Made by a program: the position numbers and the translations under genes. Shown in pieces: positions 44,441 to 54,189 of a stretch of DNA of 64,000 nt. Under the pieces are notes generated by a model. It saw only the letters and a program-made list of their open reading frames with translations. It was not told the origin of the DNA and searched no databases. The stretch's first letter is position 1. Each line of letters begins with the position of its first letter. This DNA is from Luidia sarsii (lineage: Eukaryota > Echinodermata > Asteroidea > Paxillosida > Luidiidae): NCBI GenBank assembly GCA_949987565.1, contig OX465119.1, forward strand, positions 6,608,694 to 6,672,693. Direction: 5' to 3'.

Positions 44441-45804
44441 TTGTTCTTGTTCTGATTTTTTTTTTTCTTCTTTTTCTGGTCGAAAAAATCCCATAGACTT
44501 TGCACAGGGTTTTTCTGGAGGGCACTTTTGCCATTGAACACACTTGGATTTTTTTCAAACTTGCCAAATGCATAGAGCCATTGGTGAACTAGTGCACAGT
44601 TGTTTTTTAAAATGTCATGACGTCATCATGTGTCACGTGACAGCGCTTTAAAGGTGCAAAATTCAAACTCCAATTTTAGCAAAAATGCAAGTTCGTTGGG
44701 TTTCAATTTTGCACTATATCTAAGTTGGGAAAAGGTGTATCCGAAAATTGCCCTCATTTGATCGTGACGTCATCTCATGAATATTAAAATCCTGAATTTG
44801 GAAACAATCGACCATTGTTCAGAATTATTATGATTTTTTTAATGTTATAATGAAGTCCCATATACTTTGTGCACGAAATATGCACGTGCGTTTTGGGGTA
44901 GAAATTGAGGTTACGAGTTCGATTCCCGCTGATGTCAATTTTTTTTTTTAAGAGAACCAGATGCGGAAAAGCGTTATGTTCTGTTAGCCAACAGACATAA
45001 ATCTCTAGTTAGCTTTTCCGTTCCATACGGAAAAGCTATTGTTCTTGTTCTGATTTTTTTTTTTTTAGCTTTTTCGCCGCGAAGCGAAAAAGCTATTGTT
45101 GTTGTTAAGATTTCTTTTTGTCTTCTTCTTCTTTTTCTTATCGGAAAAATCGCATAGACTTTGTACATGGAATTTATGATCGGCAGTTTGGCCATTGAAC
45201 ACACTTTGATTTTTTTCAAACTTGGCAAATGCATAGAGCCTATGCTGAAGTTGTGCATAGTTGTCTTTAAAACTTCATGACGTCGTCACGTGACAGCGCT
45301 TTAAAGGGGCAAATTTCAAACTCCATTATATGCAAAAGTACAAGTTCGTTTGGTTTCAATTTTGCAGTATATCTAAGTTGGGAAAAGGTGTATCCAAAAA
45401 TTGCCCTCATTTGATCGTGACGTCATCTCATGAATATTAATGAGGTCATAAACTTTTAAGATTTTAAAATTCAATTGAGCTTATTTGGCCAACGGAGCAA
45501 GATTTTTTTCATTTTTTCGATAATATCTTTTGGGGATGTAGTTTAAAACACCCTCCGGGACCAAAATGCAATGACGCAATCGTGACGTCATCAAAATGCG
45601 TGTTTTTAAAACGCATATTTGTCAAAGGTCAATCGTCTCGAATTTTGGTGGGCATTTAGCTATTGGGCTAGACATTCTAAATCCTGAGTTTGGAAGCAAT
45701 TGACCATTGTTCAGAATTATAATGATTTTTTGAAAAATATAATGATGTCCCATACACTTTGTGCACAAAATATGCACGTGCGTTTTGGGTTAGGAATGGA
45801 GGTT

Positions 45805-45821
45805 ACGGGTTCGAATCCCGT
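45805..45821 (+). repeat. tRNA T-arm-like motif (pol III B-box) in a Helitron-like unit
   Basis: ACGGG-TTCGAAT-CCCGT is a perfect five-pair stem with a seven-base T loop. Weaker versions are in the other units at about 44912-44930, 46622-46640 and 51345-51362. I could not find an A box at the proper distance, so pol III transcription is not established. Confidence 0.6.
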
Positions 45822-47956
45822 TGATGTCAAATTTTTTTCATCAACTTTTTTTTTTTTTAAGAGAACCAGATGCGGAAAAGCGTTATGATCTGTTTTGCAA
45901 ACAGACATAAATCTCTAGTTTCTTCTTCTTCTTTTCTTCTTTTTCTGGTCGGAATAATCCCATAGACAAAGCACAGGGTTTTTGTGACCGGCACTTTTGC
46001 CATTGAACAAATTTGGATTTTTTTCAATTTTTGCAAATGCATAGAGCCAATGCTGAATTAGTGCACAGTTGTCTTTAAAACTTCATGACGTCACCACGTG
46101 TCACGTGACAGCGCTTTAAAGGGGCAAATTTCAAATTGCAATAAAAGCATAAAAATAATTTCGTTTTGTTCCAAGTTTGCACTATATCTAAGTTGGGAAA
46201 AGGTGTATCAAAAAAATGCCCTCATTTGATCGTGACGTCATCTCATGAATATTAATGAGGTCATAAACTTTTAAGATTTTAACATTCAATTGAGCATATT
46301 TGGCCAACGGAGCAAGATTTTTTTCATTTTTTCGATTATATCAATTGGGGATGTAGTTTATAAACACCCTCCGGGGCCAAAATGCCATGACGCAATCGTG
46401 ACGTCATCAAAAAGCGTGTTTTTAAAACGCATATTTGCCAAAGGTCAATCGTCTCGAATTTTGCTAGGCATCTAGCTATTGGGCTAGACATTCTGAATCC
46501 TGAGTTTGGAAACAATCAACCATTGTTCATAATTATTATGATTTTTTTTAATGTTATAATGAAGTCCCATACACTTTGTGCACGAAATATGCACGTGCGT
46601 TTTGGGGTAGAAATTGAGGTTCTGAGTTCGAATCCCGCTGATGTCAATATATATATATATTTTTTTAAGAGAACCAGATGCGGAAAAGCGTTATGTTCTG
46701 TTAGCAAACAGACATAAATCTCTAGTTTTGTCTTCTTCTTCTTATCGGAAAAATCCCATAGACAAAGCACAGGGATTTTGTGGAGGGCACTTTTGCCATT
46801 GAACATACTTGGATTTTTTTCAAACTTGGCATATACATAGAACCCTTGCTGAAGTTGTGCACAGTTGTCTTGAAAACTTCATGACGTCATCACGGGTCAC
46901 GTGACAGCGCTTTAAAGGGGCAAATTTCAAACTGCATTATTAGCGAAAGTTGAAGTTCGTTTGGTTTCAACTTTGCACTATATCTTACTTGGGAAAAGGT
47001 GTATCCAAAAATTGCCCTCATTTGATCATGACGTCATCTCATGAATATTAATGAGGTCATGAACTTTTTCGATTTTAACATTCAATTGAGCATATTTGGC
47101 CAACGGAGCAAGATTTTTTTCATTTTTTCGTTGATATCTTAAGGGGATGTAGTTTAGAAACACCCTCCGGGAACAAAATGTCATGACGCAATCGTTACGT
47201 CATCAAAATGCGTGATTTTAAAGCACATATTAGCCAATGGTCAATCTTCTCGAAATTTGGTGGCCAGTTAGCTATTGGGCTAGACATCTTAAATCCTGAG
47301 TTTGGAACTGATTAAACATTGTTTTGAATTATTATGATTTGTTAAATATCATTTCTTAGTCCCATAGACTTTGTGCACGATACGTTGGTGTGCCTTTTGG
47401 GGTAGGAATGGATGGTACAGGTTCGAAACAGAGTTGCCACCTTCATGAACTCAATCAAAACGATGCTAAAAGGGGTTTACACCAATATACAGTAAAACTG
47501 TGGTTTTTTTCGTTTGTTTGTGCTTGAGTTGTCACGTGACCGCCCTTTAAAGGGCCAACCTGGCATGTGCAATCACGCCACGATCTTAGATCCCGCAGGA
47601 TCAATATTTAGCATATATCTAAGTTGGGCAACAGTGTATCCAAATATTGCAATAATTATGATGATGAGTTCATCTCATGAATATTAATGAGGTAATAAAA
47701 AAACCGATATTAAATCAATGGTTAACTCCCTTGTTGTGCTGTTGCTAGCGCATATAGCATGTGAGAGGAGTTTCAGGGACCAATTAGGTTTCATGACCTT
47801 CCTCATGTCATGTGACCCTTTCCTCCGGTCCAGACCGGAAGTACTGTAGTAATCATGCATGTGCTACTGGTTTTCAGATTTTCAACTTGGTCTTTCTTCG
47901 GGGAAAAAAAAGGAAAAGCTACACGTTCTGTTACAACAGACGTACGTTTCTAGTTG

Positions 47957-48020
47957 TTATTGCAATGCACTTTGCTTCTAAAAGGGCTCTTCAGTTATTG
48001 TTATTGCAATGCACTATCTT
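47957..48020. repeat. Resumed 44-bp minisatellite after the array
   Basis: The sequence TTGTTATTGCAATGCACTTT, then GCTTCTAAAAGGGCTCTTCA, continues the minisatellite of 43994-44301 for about one and a half units. This makes the two blocks the split halves of one array. Confidence 0.85.
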
Positions 48021-48322
48021 TAGGCACTATTAGAACAGTGTAATTGCCAATCCTGATACTTCAGCACTCACAAGTATGTGGATCATAAGTGATTCTGAAA
48101 ACTTCACCTCTTCTATACCTTCCATATCTTGTAGCAATCAGTATTATGCCTGGCCCCCGTGGTATTTTATCCTTCTTCCTGGAACAATCACCTTTTCATA
48201 TTCAAGATGAATCCTCAAGATTGAACCCTCTTCAATTTCTTAATTATAGATCAGTCATGCTTGCAGTTAAGACATGTTGCCAATAACAGCAATTTATGGT
48301 TGTTTTGTGTGCTTCTTTTTAG
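48021..48322. other. End of the giant intron; acceptor at 48321-48322
   Basis: No gene is recognised. The last bases are a good polypyrimidine tract and acceptor (GTGTGCTTCTTTTTAG). Confidence 0.6.
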
Positions 48323-48505
48323 TGTCACCTCATCATCAGCCAGATGACTGAGACAAAAGCGAAGTGTTTCAATTGGCTGCTGATACCCCTCCTCTTTGCA
48401 ACAGCAATCTCCCTTTCATGTGACCTTGGTTTGGGGGAGTTGTACCTGTTGTACATTATTTCCGCTGTCATGATACTGGCACATGTCCACTTTGCAGTTA
48501 GTGTT
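48323..48505 (+). CDS. SELENOI: EPT1-like ethanolaminephosphotransferase, penultimate exon
   Basis: This exon has 61 codons in phase 0, from acceptor TTTTTAG (48322) to donor GTAAGT (48506). It starts CHLIISQMTETKAKCFNWLL, the family block that follows SNMS in the previous exon. It then gives two hydrophobic segments (IPLLFATAISLSC; LYLLYIISAVMILAHVHFAV) that correspond to the last transmembrane helices. The AHVHFAV signature aligns with AHIHYGV in vertebrate EPT1, as I recall it. The phase fits both neighbouring exons. The upstream intron is about 43.3 kb and the downstream one 589 bp. There are no stops or frameshifts, so purifying selection is likely. Confidence 0.85.
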
Positions 48506-48544
48506 GTAAGTATAACTAACAGAAATATAGACATAGTGCTGAAA

Positions 48545-48905
48545 ATGTGTATTTGAATCTCGCCCAAATTGCCTGCATGGTTTTTTTTTTCAGTACAATC
48601 TGGCAAAGCACTTTGCACACAGTGCTTATTATGTTGAGTTGGATGCAATCATGTTATATCTATGATGCAACGCAGTACCCGCCACTATACACATTCAAAT
48701 TTGCCTCACAAACTCGACCACCTAGACGTCTGCTCAGAAAAACAGGAGTGATGCATTTGAATCCCGCACGAGTTGTCTGTATTTTTTTCAGCAGACAATC
48801 GAGAAAAGCACTGATCACTCAGTGCTTATCACGTCCTGTAGGGCAAACTCTCATTGAATATACATTAACCTTGATGCAAAAATCCTATACATGTATGATG
48901 CAACA
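48545..48905 (+). repeat. Two diverged relatives of the 142-bp hairpin element, in the last intron
   Basis: Copies at about 48548-48690 and 48750-48905 share TTTGAATC-CGC, CAAAGCACT..CAGTGCTTAT, and ATTGAATATACATT..GATGCAA with the element at 579-780. In the second copy AAGCACTGA-TCAC-TCAGTGCTT is a perfect hairpin. They lie in tandem inside the 589-bp intron of the EPT1-like gene and make up much of it. Confidence 0.6.
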
Positions 48906-49094
48906 CATTACCCGCTTCTATACAAATTTGAATCCATCACACAACCTTAATCAGCTCTGATAATTACATTCACTTTGATGCAAAAAACATATCTATGTTG
49001 ATTTTCAATGTTTGATAAAGTATTTTTCTTGGAATTTCAATCAGTGAGGTAGCCATGCATTAATTTACTCTGTTTAATTTCTTTTGCACCATAG

Positions 49095-49187
49095 GTAATT
49101 CAGTTAGCAGATCACTTCAACATCTACGTATTCTCACTTCAGAAACGACTTCCATCAGCTGCACGAGTTGTAAATGGAATTAAATAA
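49095..49187 (+). CDS. SELENOI: EPT1-like ethanolaminephosphotransferase, last exon with stop
   Basis: The exon follows acceptor CACCATAG (49094) and reads VIQLADHFNIYVFSLQKRLP, then SAARVVNGIK and TAA (49185-49187). The HFNIYVFSLQK stretch parallels HFQIYPFSLRK near the end of vertebrate EPT1 (from memory), supporting EPT1 over CEPT1/CHPT1. Vertebrate EPT1 has a selenocysteine shortly after this point. Here there is no in-frame TGA and no Cys, and the protein ends 18 residues after the FSL motif begins. AAATAAATAA overlaps the stop codon and could serve as a polyadenylation signal, but a later site is more likely. Confidence 0.82.
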   Translation, partial: VIQLADHFNIYVFSLQKRLPSAARVVNGIK

Positions 49188-49890
49188 ATAAGGTTTGTAA
49201 CAAAAGGGCATGATTGTTGATGAGGCAGACTTGTGTGGGCTTACAATTTTCAGTCCCTTTGAATCCCATAGGGGAATTTTAAAATAAGATTACACTGTGT
49301 GTACCTGTAAGTCAATGCTGGCACAATTTGGATACCTGTGCGGTTGTTTTCATTGGATTATCCACCTGAAAAAGGGAGCCCATTATCAGAGTCAATATTA
49401 AATGCCCCAGGGACTTGTGCAAGTCTTGTCTCTTATTTACGCCATGGTCAGTGATCAAGAGGTAGATTGGTAGATGGATCCCATGTGGCTATTGTGTCTT
49501 GGAATATAAAGAATATGACTTTTGTTGCCTGTGTGGATATGATTGAGCTAGCCAGTATTTGTCAGTGGATAGACAGAAATGGGGGGGATTTTTTTTTATG
49601 TTGCCCATACCATGCCCACTGGCCTTTTGTGAACGGAGGATGGGTGTCGTGTTTGTTTTCTGGCTGCCAGGCATTTGAATTCATTATCATTCATTTTTAC
49701 CCTCTCCTTATATTGTGTTAAAAGAGTTTATTTCCTAAGGTAATATGCAAAACGTTCCCTTAATTGCCTCATACCATCCATGTCTGCCTACCCTCCAGAA
49801 AAATACTAAGGAAAATCATCACATTCTCCATACATCAGATAGTCTGGCCAGTGCTTTTCCAGACATTCCAGTGTTGGCTTTCAGGCACCC
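49188..49890. other. Probable 3' UTR or intergenic DNA
   Basis: No gene is recognised. An 85-codon plus-strand frame at 49467-49721 shows no family motif. The length of the transcript's 3' UTR cannot be read from the sequence. Confidence 0.4.
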
Positions 49891-49894
49891 CGTA

Positions 49895-50570
49895 ACCTGC
49901 GTGACTTAATTGTCTGGGCATAGGTTCCTCTTTGGACACTTCAACCCAACCAGACTTGGTTATTGGTACATTTTTGTGTACCTGAAAATGCATCGTGCAA
50001 GACCCATGTCCAAGAAACAGGCGCTTTTGATGGAAATTCTTTGGGCACAGCCCAAAAGACCAATGTTTTATTACATGCACCTTCCCCAACATTATATACC
50101 TCACCTCTTGTAGAGTTTGTAATCATTAAAAATGTTGACGAAACTAGAAACACACTCAACAAGCAAGTCTACGGCCATAGGTCTGGTTGGTGTCACTTCA
50201 ATCTCCCTAGTCATTCCTTATCAGATAAGAGTGTTCTGGGCATAGAGTCACTTGGTCATCGTAGTGATGCTGTCTGTTTAAGCCAGGAGAATATGTGGAT
50301 GAAGTGTCTCCCTACAATTCAACCACAATGATTTACACCTTGCTTGTTTACATATTATAATCCCCCCCCCCACTTCCCTCTTTAAACTTTTCCCTTCCAC
50401 TACCAAAACCCCTCCCATTTCCTTTAATCCCACCCTATCGACTTTCCCCTTTGTCCTCTGTCTGTCATCCAAGTCCCAGTTACTCTCCCCGTCCTATTTG
50501 TTTTGTCCCTGTCAATCTGCCTTTGAGAAAATTCATTTGCTAGGGTGAGGCCCTCCAAATTTGGATATAC
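49895..50570 (+). pseudogene. Diverged Penelope-like fragment (GIY-YIG end and tail)
   Basis: Frames include CKTHVQETGAFDGNSLGTAQ, NVDETRNTLNKQVYGHRSGW, SDKSVLGIESLGHRSDAVCL and MWMKCLPTIQPQ. These parallel the PLE 2 nuclease (VKEIDSFDGHSSGT, GETKNTLKKRIYGHRS, MSVLGIESLGHSSNAVRL). The core IYLISC..QYVG is degraded. The tail follows (CACCCTATCGACTTTCCCCT, CTGCCTTTGAGAAAAT, to about 50570) but the GATCGAAACGTC part is lost. It is older than the other copies. Confidence 0.7.
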
Positions 50571-50602
50571 AAGTTTTATTTCCGTTAACTGTATTTTATG
50601 CA

Positions 50603-51454
50603 ATTTTTTAGCTTTTCCACCACTTGAACGAAGCGGTAAACCTATTGCTTTTGTTCAGGGTGTTTTTTTTTCTTCCACCAAAATCCCATTGACTTTGTAC
50701 AGGGGTTTTGTAAGAGCCAATTTGGCCATTGAACAAACTTCTTCTTCTTTTTTTGGCAAATGCACAGAGCCTTTGCTGAAATTATGCACAGTAGCCCTGA
50801 AAACTTCATGATGTCATAAGGTGTCACGTGACAGGGCTTCAATGGGGCAAATTTCCAACTCCATTATTAGCAAAAGTACACATTCGTTTGGTTTCAAATT
50901 TGCAATATTTCTAAGTTGGGAAAGGGTGTATCAAAAAATTGCCAATATTCGATCATGATGCTATATCATGAATATTTATGAGGTCATGAACTTTTCAGAT
51001 TTTCACATTCAATTGAGCATATTTGTCCAACCAAGTGAAATTGTTTTATGTGTTCCTTTTACAAGTACAGTATATCTATTGGGGATCTGCTTTAGAAACA
51101 CCCTCTGGTTCCAAAATGACATGACGCTATCATAATGTCATCAAAATGCGTGATTTTAAAACACATTAGCCTTTGGTCAATCTTCAAATTTGGTGGGCAG
51201 TTAGCCATTGTGCTAGACTATGAAAATATGAAGGTTGGCACTGATTGAACATTGTTTCATATTATTATGATTTTATGAATATCATTAATTAAGTCCCATA
51301 GACTTTGTACATGAAATGTGTGTGTGCATTTTGGAAATGGTATGAATGTCGGGTTTGAATCGCGGTTTTGCCCTATTTTTTAAAAACATTTTTTAAGAGA
51401 ACCAGTTGTGGAAAAGTGTTATGTTGTGTTTGCAAATGTACATGAATCTCTAAT
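50603..51454 (+). mobile_element. Single Helitron-like unit
   Basis: The head hairpin is AGCTTTTCCACC..GAAGCGGTAAACCTATTG (50610-50646). The body has CATTGACTTTGTACAGG, GTGTCACGTGACAGGGCTTC, CTAAGTTGGGAAAGGGTG and TCATGAATATTTATGAGG. The end has AGAACCAG, a hairpin (TTATGTTGTGTT/ACATGAA, weaker) and CTAA followed by TTT. The CTAA end fits the CTRR rule as CTAG does in the array. It is more diverged than the units at 44-48 kb. Confidence 0.65.
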
Positions 51455-51694
51455 TTTTGTTTTGTTTATTTTGATATGATTTTTTTTTGGGGGTGGTGGG
51501 GATGGTTATTTGTGTATTTTATTTTGAGATGTTCGTTCAGTGAAATTTAATTGGGAGAGCCAAGGCCTACATTAATTTCGTTGCTATTTTATATTGTTTA
51601 ACAAAGATTGATTTACTTGGGGTTATTTCCTGTTTAGGGGCTAAGGTTTTGCCAGAAACTACAGCAGCTCGGGCATCACACAAATCAAGTTGAA

Positions 51695-51837
51695 TAAATA
51701 AAGGAAAACTGACTAAGAACTTTTGAACAATGGCAAAGAAAACTTTGACTGGACTGGCATTTTACATGAGACCTCTGTTTTTTTGTACCAGCGCTCTTAC
51801 CATCTGAGCTATCGGCCTGGCTACATCCACTTTATGT
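51695..51837 (-). mobile_element. tRNA-derived SINE, minus strand
   Basis: On the minus strand from 51837: GTAGCCAGGCCGATAGCTCA, then GATGGTAAGAGCGCTGGTAC. This is a tRNA-like 5' half with a clear A box (TAGCTCAGATGG). CAGAGGTCTCATGTAAAATG (decayed B box) and GTCAAAGTTTTCTTTGCC follow. The body matches the plus-strand copy at 52005-52110. Confidence 0.65.
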
Positions 51838-52004
51838 GATCCCCAACCTGCTGTAGCCAGGTTTACTGACATTTGGTTGTTTGCATCTGAATGAAAGCAG
51901 GGTGGTGATCCCTGGAGATATGCAGCAGTTAAATGGTTGAATGCTTCTGACTGGCACCTCAAGCCCACCAAAGACTATCTGGGAGTGGAGACCACCATCT
52001 AAGG

Positions 52005-52110
52005 ACTGGAAAGTGCACAGATGGGAAGAGTGCTGTATGCAAAACCAGAGGTCTCAAGTTCAAATGGTATTGCAGTCAAAGTTTTCTTAGCCAATTTTTC
52101 AATCTGTGTC
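52005..52110 (+). mobile_element. tRNA-derived SINE, plus strand
   Basis: GTGCACAGATGGGAAGAGTG (decayed A-box region), CAGAGGTCTCAAGTTCAAAT (B box with GTTCAAAT), then GCAGTCAAAGTTTTCTTAGC. It is inverted relative to 51695-51837, about 170 bp away. Confidence 0.6.
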
Positions 52111-52983
52111 GCTGTTTACTATTTAGCATAGTTTCCTTTCTTCCTTTTGTTTGAAAAACTGCAGGTTGCTTTTGGCATATACTGAAAGCAATATGCCTCT
52201 GGTGTTATCTGCAGGCAGTTTCACAGAAAATGACATTTAAAGGCAGAATTTCTACTTATGTACATTTTTTTCATTGTAGTTATACAAATGATACTGTCTA
52301 CTGCTGCTTCTGAATATAATAGTCATGATAATGTAATGAGGGTAAGGGAATGTGTTTCTGATTCAGTTTACTAAAATGCAAGATATATCGCGTCCCGACT
52401 TGTGAAAATGAATGCTATTAGGACACAATGTCTACGACGTAGAGAAACTTTGCAAAAATAAAAAGGAGTTTACACATTTGTTTGTAATCCCGTGAACATT
52501 TGCTTTCAGGGTAGTGCTGGCTTTTGCTATTGGAAATTACATATGAATTTACATTATGCAAAGAATTATGCAAAATTGGAGATTAAATTGATATTGCAAA
52601 GTGTCCTGTCCTTGACTTAATAAAGTGATTTGTTTAATAAGATATTTCGCTATTCACCAAGAAGACATACACAAAGAGGAGGAAAGTTTTGTGGGTTTTT
52701 TTCTCCAAGCAAGTACAATTGATCTAACACTTTTTTTTAGTTTGGGTTTACATGGAACTTATTTGTGTCTTAAAAGTTTAAATATTGTTAACAAAGTATA
52801 ACAAACTACAAAGCATGTATTAGCAATGTAAATTTAGTGTACGTTTTAGATGTAATTACATTATTGGTTGCAGTTTTTATGTTTATGGAAAAAGATCTCT
52901 GATAAGGGAGGTAAAGGAATTATTAAATTATAAGTTTTGGGTTCAGTGTATTTTGCATTCCTTCATCATAATTGATCATGTTC
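52111..52983. other. AT-rich sequence, no gene recognised
   Basis: No coding potential or repeat was recognised. Runs of T and several AATAAA-like strings are present, as expected by chance in AT-rich DNA. Confidence 0.4.
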
Positions 52984-53462
52984 TTAAAATTTAGTGAGCC
53001 TGACGTTTTCGATCCTAGCAGGACCTTTCTCAAAGGCAGAGTGACAAGAACAAAACAGATACATGTACGAAGGAAGAGGGGAAGATAGTGAATAGGACAC
53101 GGATGAGAAACGAAGGACAAAGAGTAAAGCTGGTAGGGAGAGATCAAAGGGAAGGGCAAGGAGTAGTGTAGGGATTAGTGAGAAGAGGGGGAAAGATCAA
53201 AGGGAGAAATGTGGAGGAGTGAACACAAAAGAAGGATTATCAGAAAGCTGCATGGTGTTAGTCATTACCCTCCTGGATGTTGAGACCATGTGTTTGAATA
53301 GTCTGAAGACGCTTCATCCACATTTTCTCACAGTTTAGACGGACAGCATTACTACAGTGACCAAGGGATTCTATGCCCAGTACACTCATATCTGATATCG
53401 AATATCGAATGATCAGGGAGATTGAAGTGATACCCAACAGGGGTGTCCATTTTACAGGTTGA
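52984..53462 (-). pseudogene. Penelope-like fragment (GIY-YIG C-terminus and tail)
   Basis: On the minus strand from 53462: MDTPVGYHFNLPDHSI-like codons, MSVLGIESLGHCSNAVRLNC and KMWMKRLQTIQTHGLNIQE, then stop. This is the PLE 2 nuclease C-terminus in one frame, broken by an 8-bp tandem duplication (TCGAATAT, 53398-53412). The tail follows to 52984 and contains CGAAAACGTCAGG with one extra A. The 5' part is truncated. Confidence 0.8.
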
Positions 53463-54189
53463 GACGTTGTGCGCACAAAACAAAAATTTCCTTTAAAACT
53501 AGAACAGCTAAGCTGTCATGGCTCGCTACAACCTAATCATTGACAGTAAACAAATGAATGTAGATACATATGTTAACATGTACATAGTACATGTACAGTC
53601 TGCAATACATGTATAGTGTATACGGTAATATTTAAAACCTTATCACCACAGCTCCTTACCCCACCCTAAAGTAAACCATGTATAAAACCATGAACCCCAA
53701 ACCTCAACCCATAACCCTACCACATATATCTCCACCTCATCATCCCTACACCATCATCCTACCCCAATACATCCCCACACTCTATATCTCTAATCCTATT
53801 ATTCCATCACCCTAATACGGTATCATACCAAACATGCCCCATCCACCCCTACCCAACCCCATCCAACTCCAGTCCACTCCTTGGTAAATCAATGTGTTTA
53901 GGGAGAAATAGAATGAAAGTGTGGTTTTGCAGTAGTTTCCAATGTACATGTACATGTACTTTATAGGGAGCACATTAATTTTGTGTAACATAGACATAAA
54001 CAAACCCACTTTTTATCTACAATATGTATGAATAACCCCCTCCCTTACATGTTTAAAGCAAAATCTATTGTTAATACCATTGGGTAGGGTTGACAATGGA
54101 TGGTACAGTAGAAGTTATCAAATTATGCATGTGCCTGCCATGCATGATTTGAATGTGCATGTACATACACAGTACATGTAAAAAAAAGT
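53463..54189. other. Spacer between inverted PLE fragments, with C-rich strand-biased tract
   Basis: 53640-53880 is almost free of G on the plus strand (CCCCACCCTAAAG, CCCCATCCACCCCTACCC). GTACATGTAC runs lie at 53577-53600, 53943-53958 and 54155-54178. No gene is recognised. Confidence 0.6.

Larger units (their letters stand above)
44302..47956 (+). mobile_element. Array of four Helitron-like units inserted in the minisatellite
   Basis: Four related units follow one another (ends near 45006, 45919, 46726 and 47954). Each ends in a strong hairpin (TTATGTTCTGTT / AACAGACATAA), a few bases and CTAG followed by T, the arrangement of a Helitron 3' end. Heads carry one to three copies of the hairpin AGCTTTTCCGC-GCGGAAAAGCT. 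Bodies contain TGACGTCA-type and CACGTG motifs, TCTAAGTTGGGAAAAGGTG, ATGAATATTAATGAGGTCA and a tRNA T-arm-like motif. No Rep/helicase is encoded. The classical 5' TC start is not clear, so helentron-like or another family remains possible. Confidence 0.65.

Noticed and set aside
51695..51837. A functional tRNA gene on the minus strand
   Set aside because: The 5' half resembles a tRNA, but the T-arm has decayed to TGTAAAATG and the body continues as the SINE seen again at 52005.
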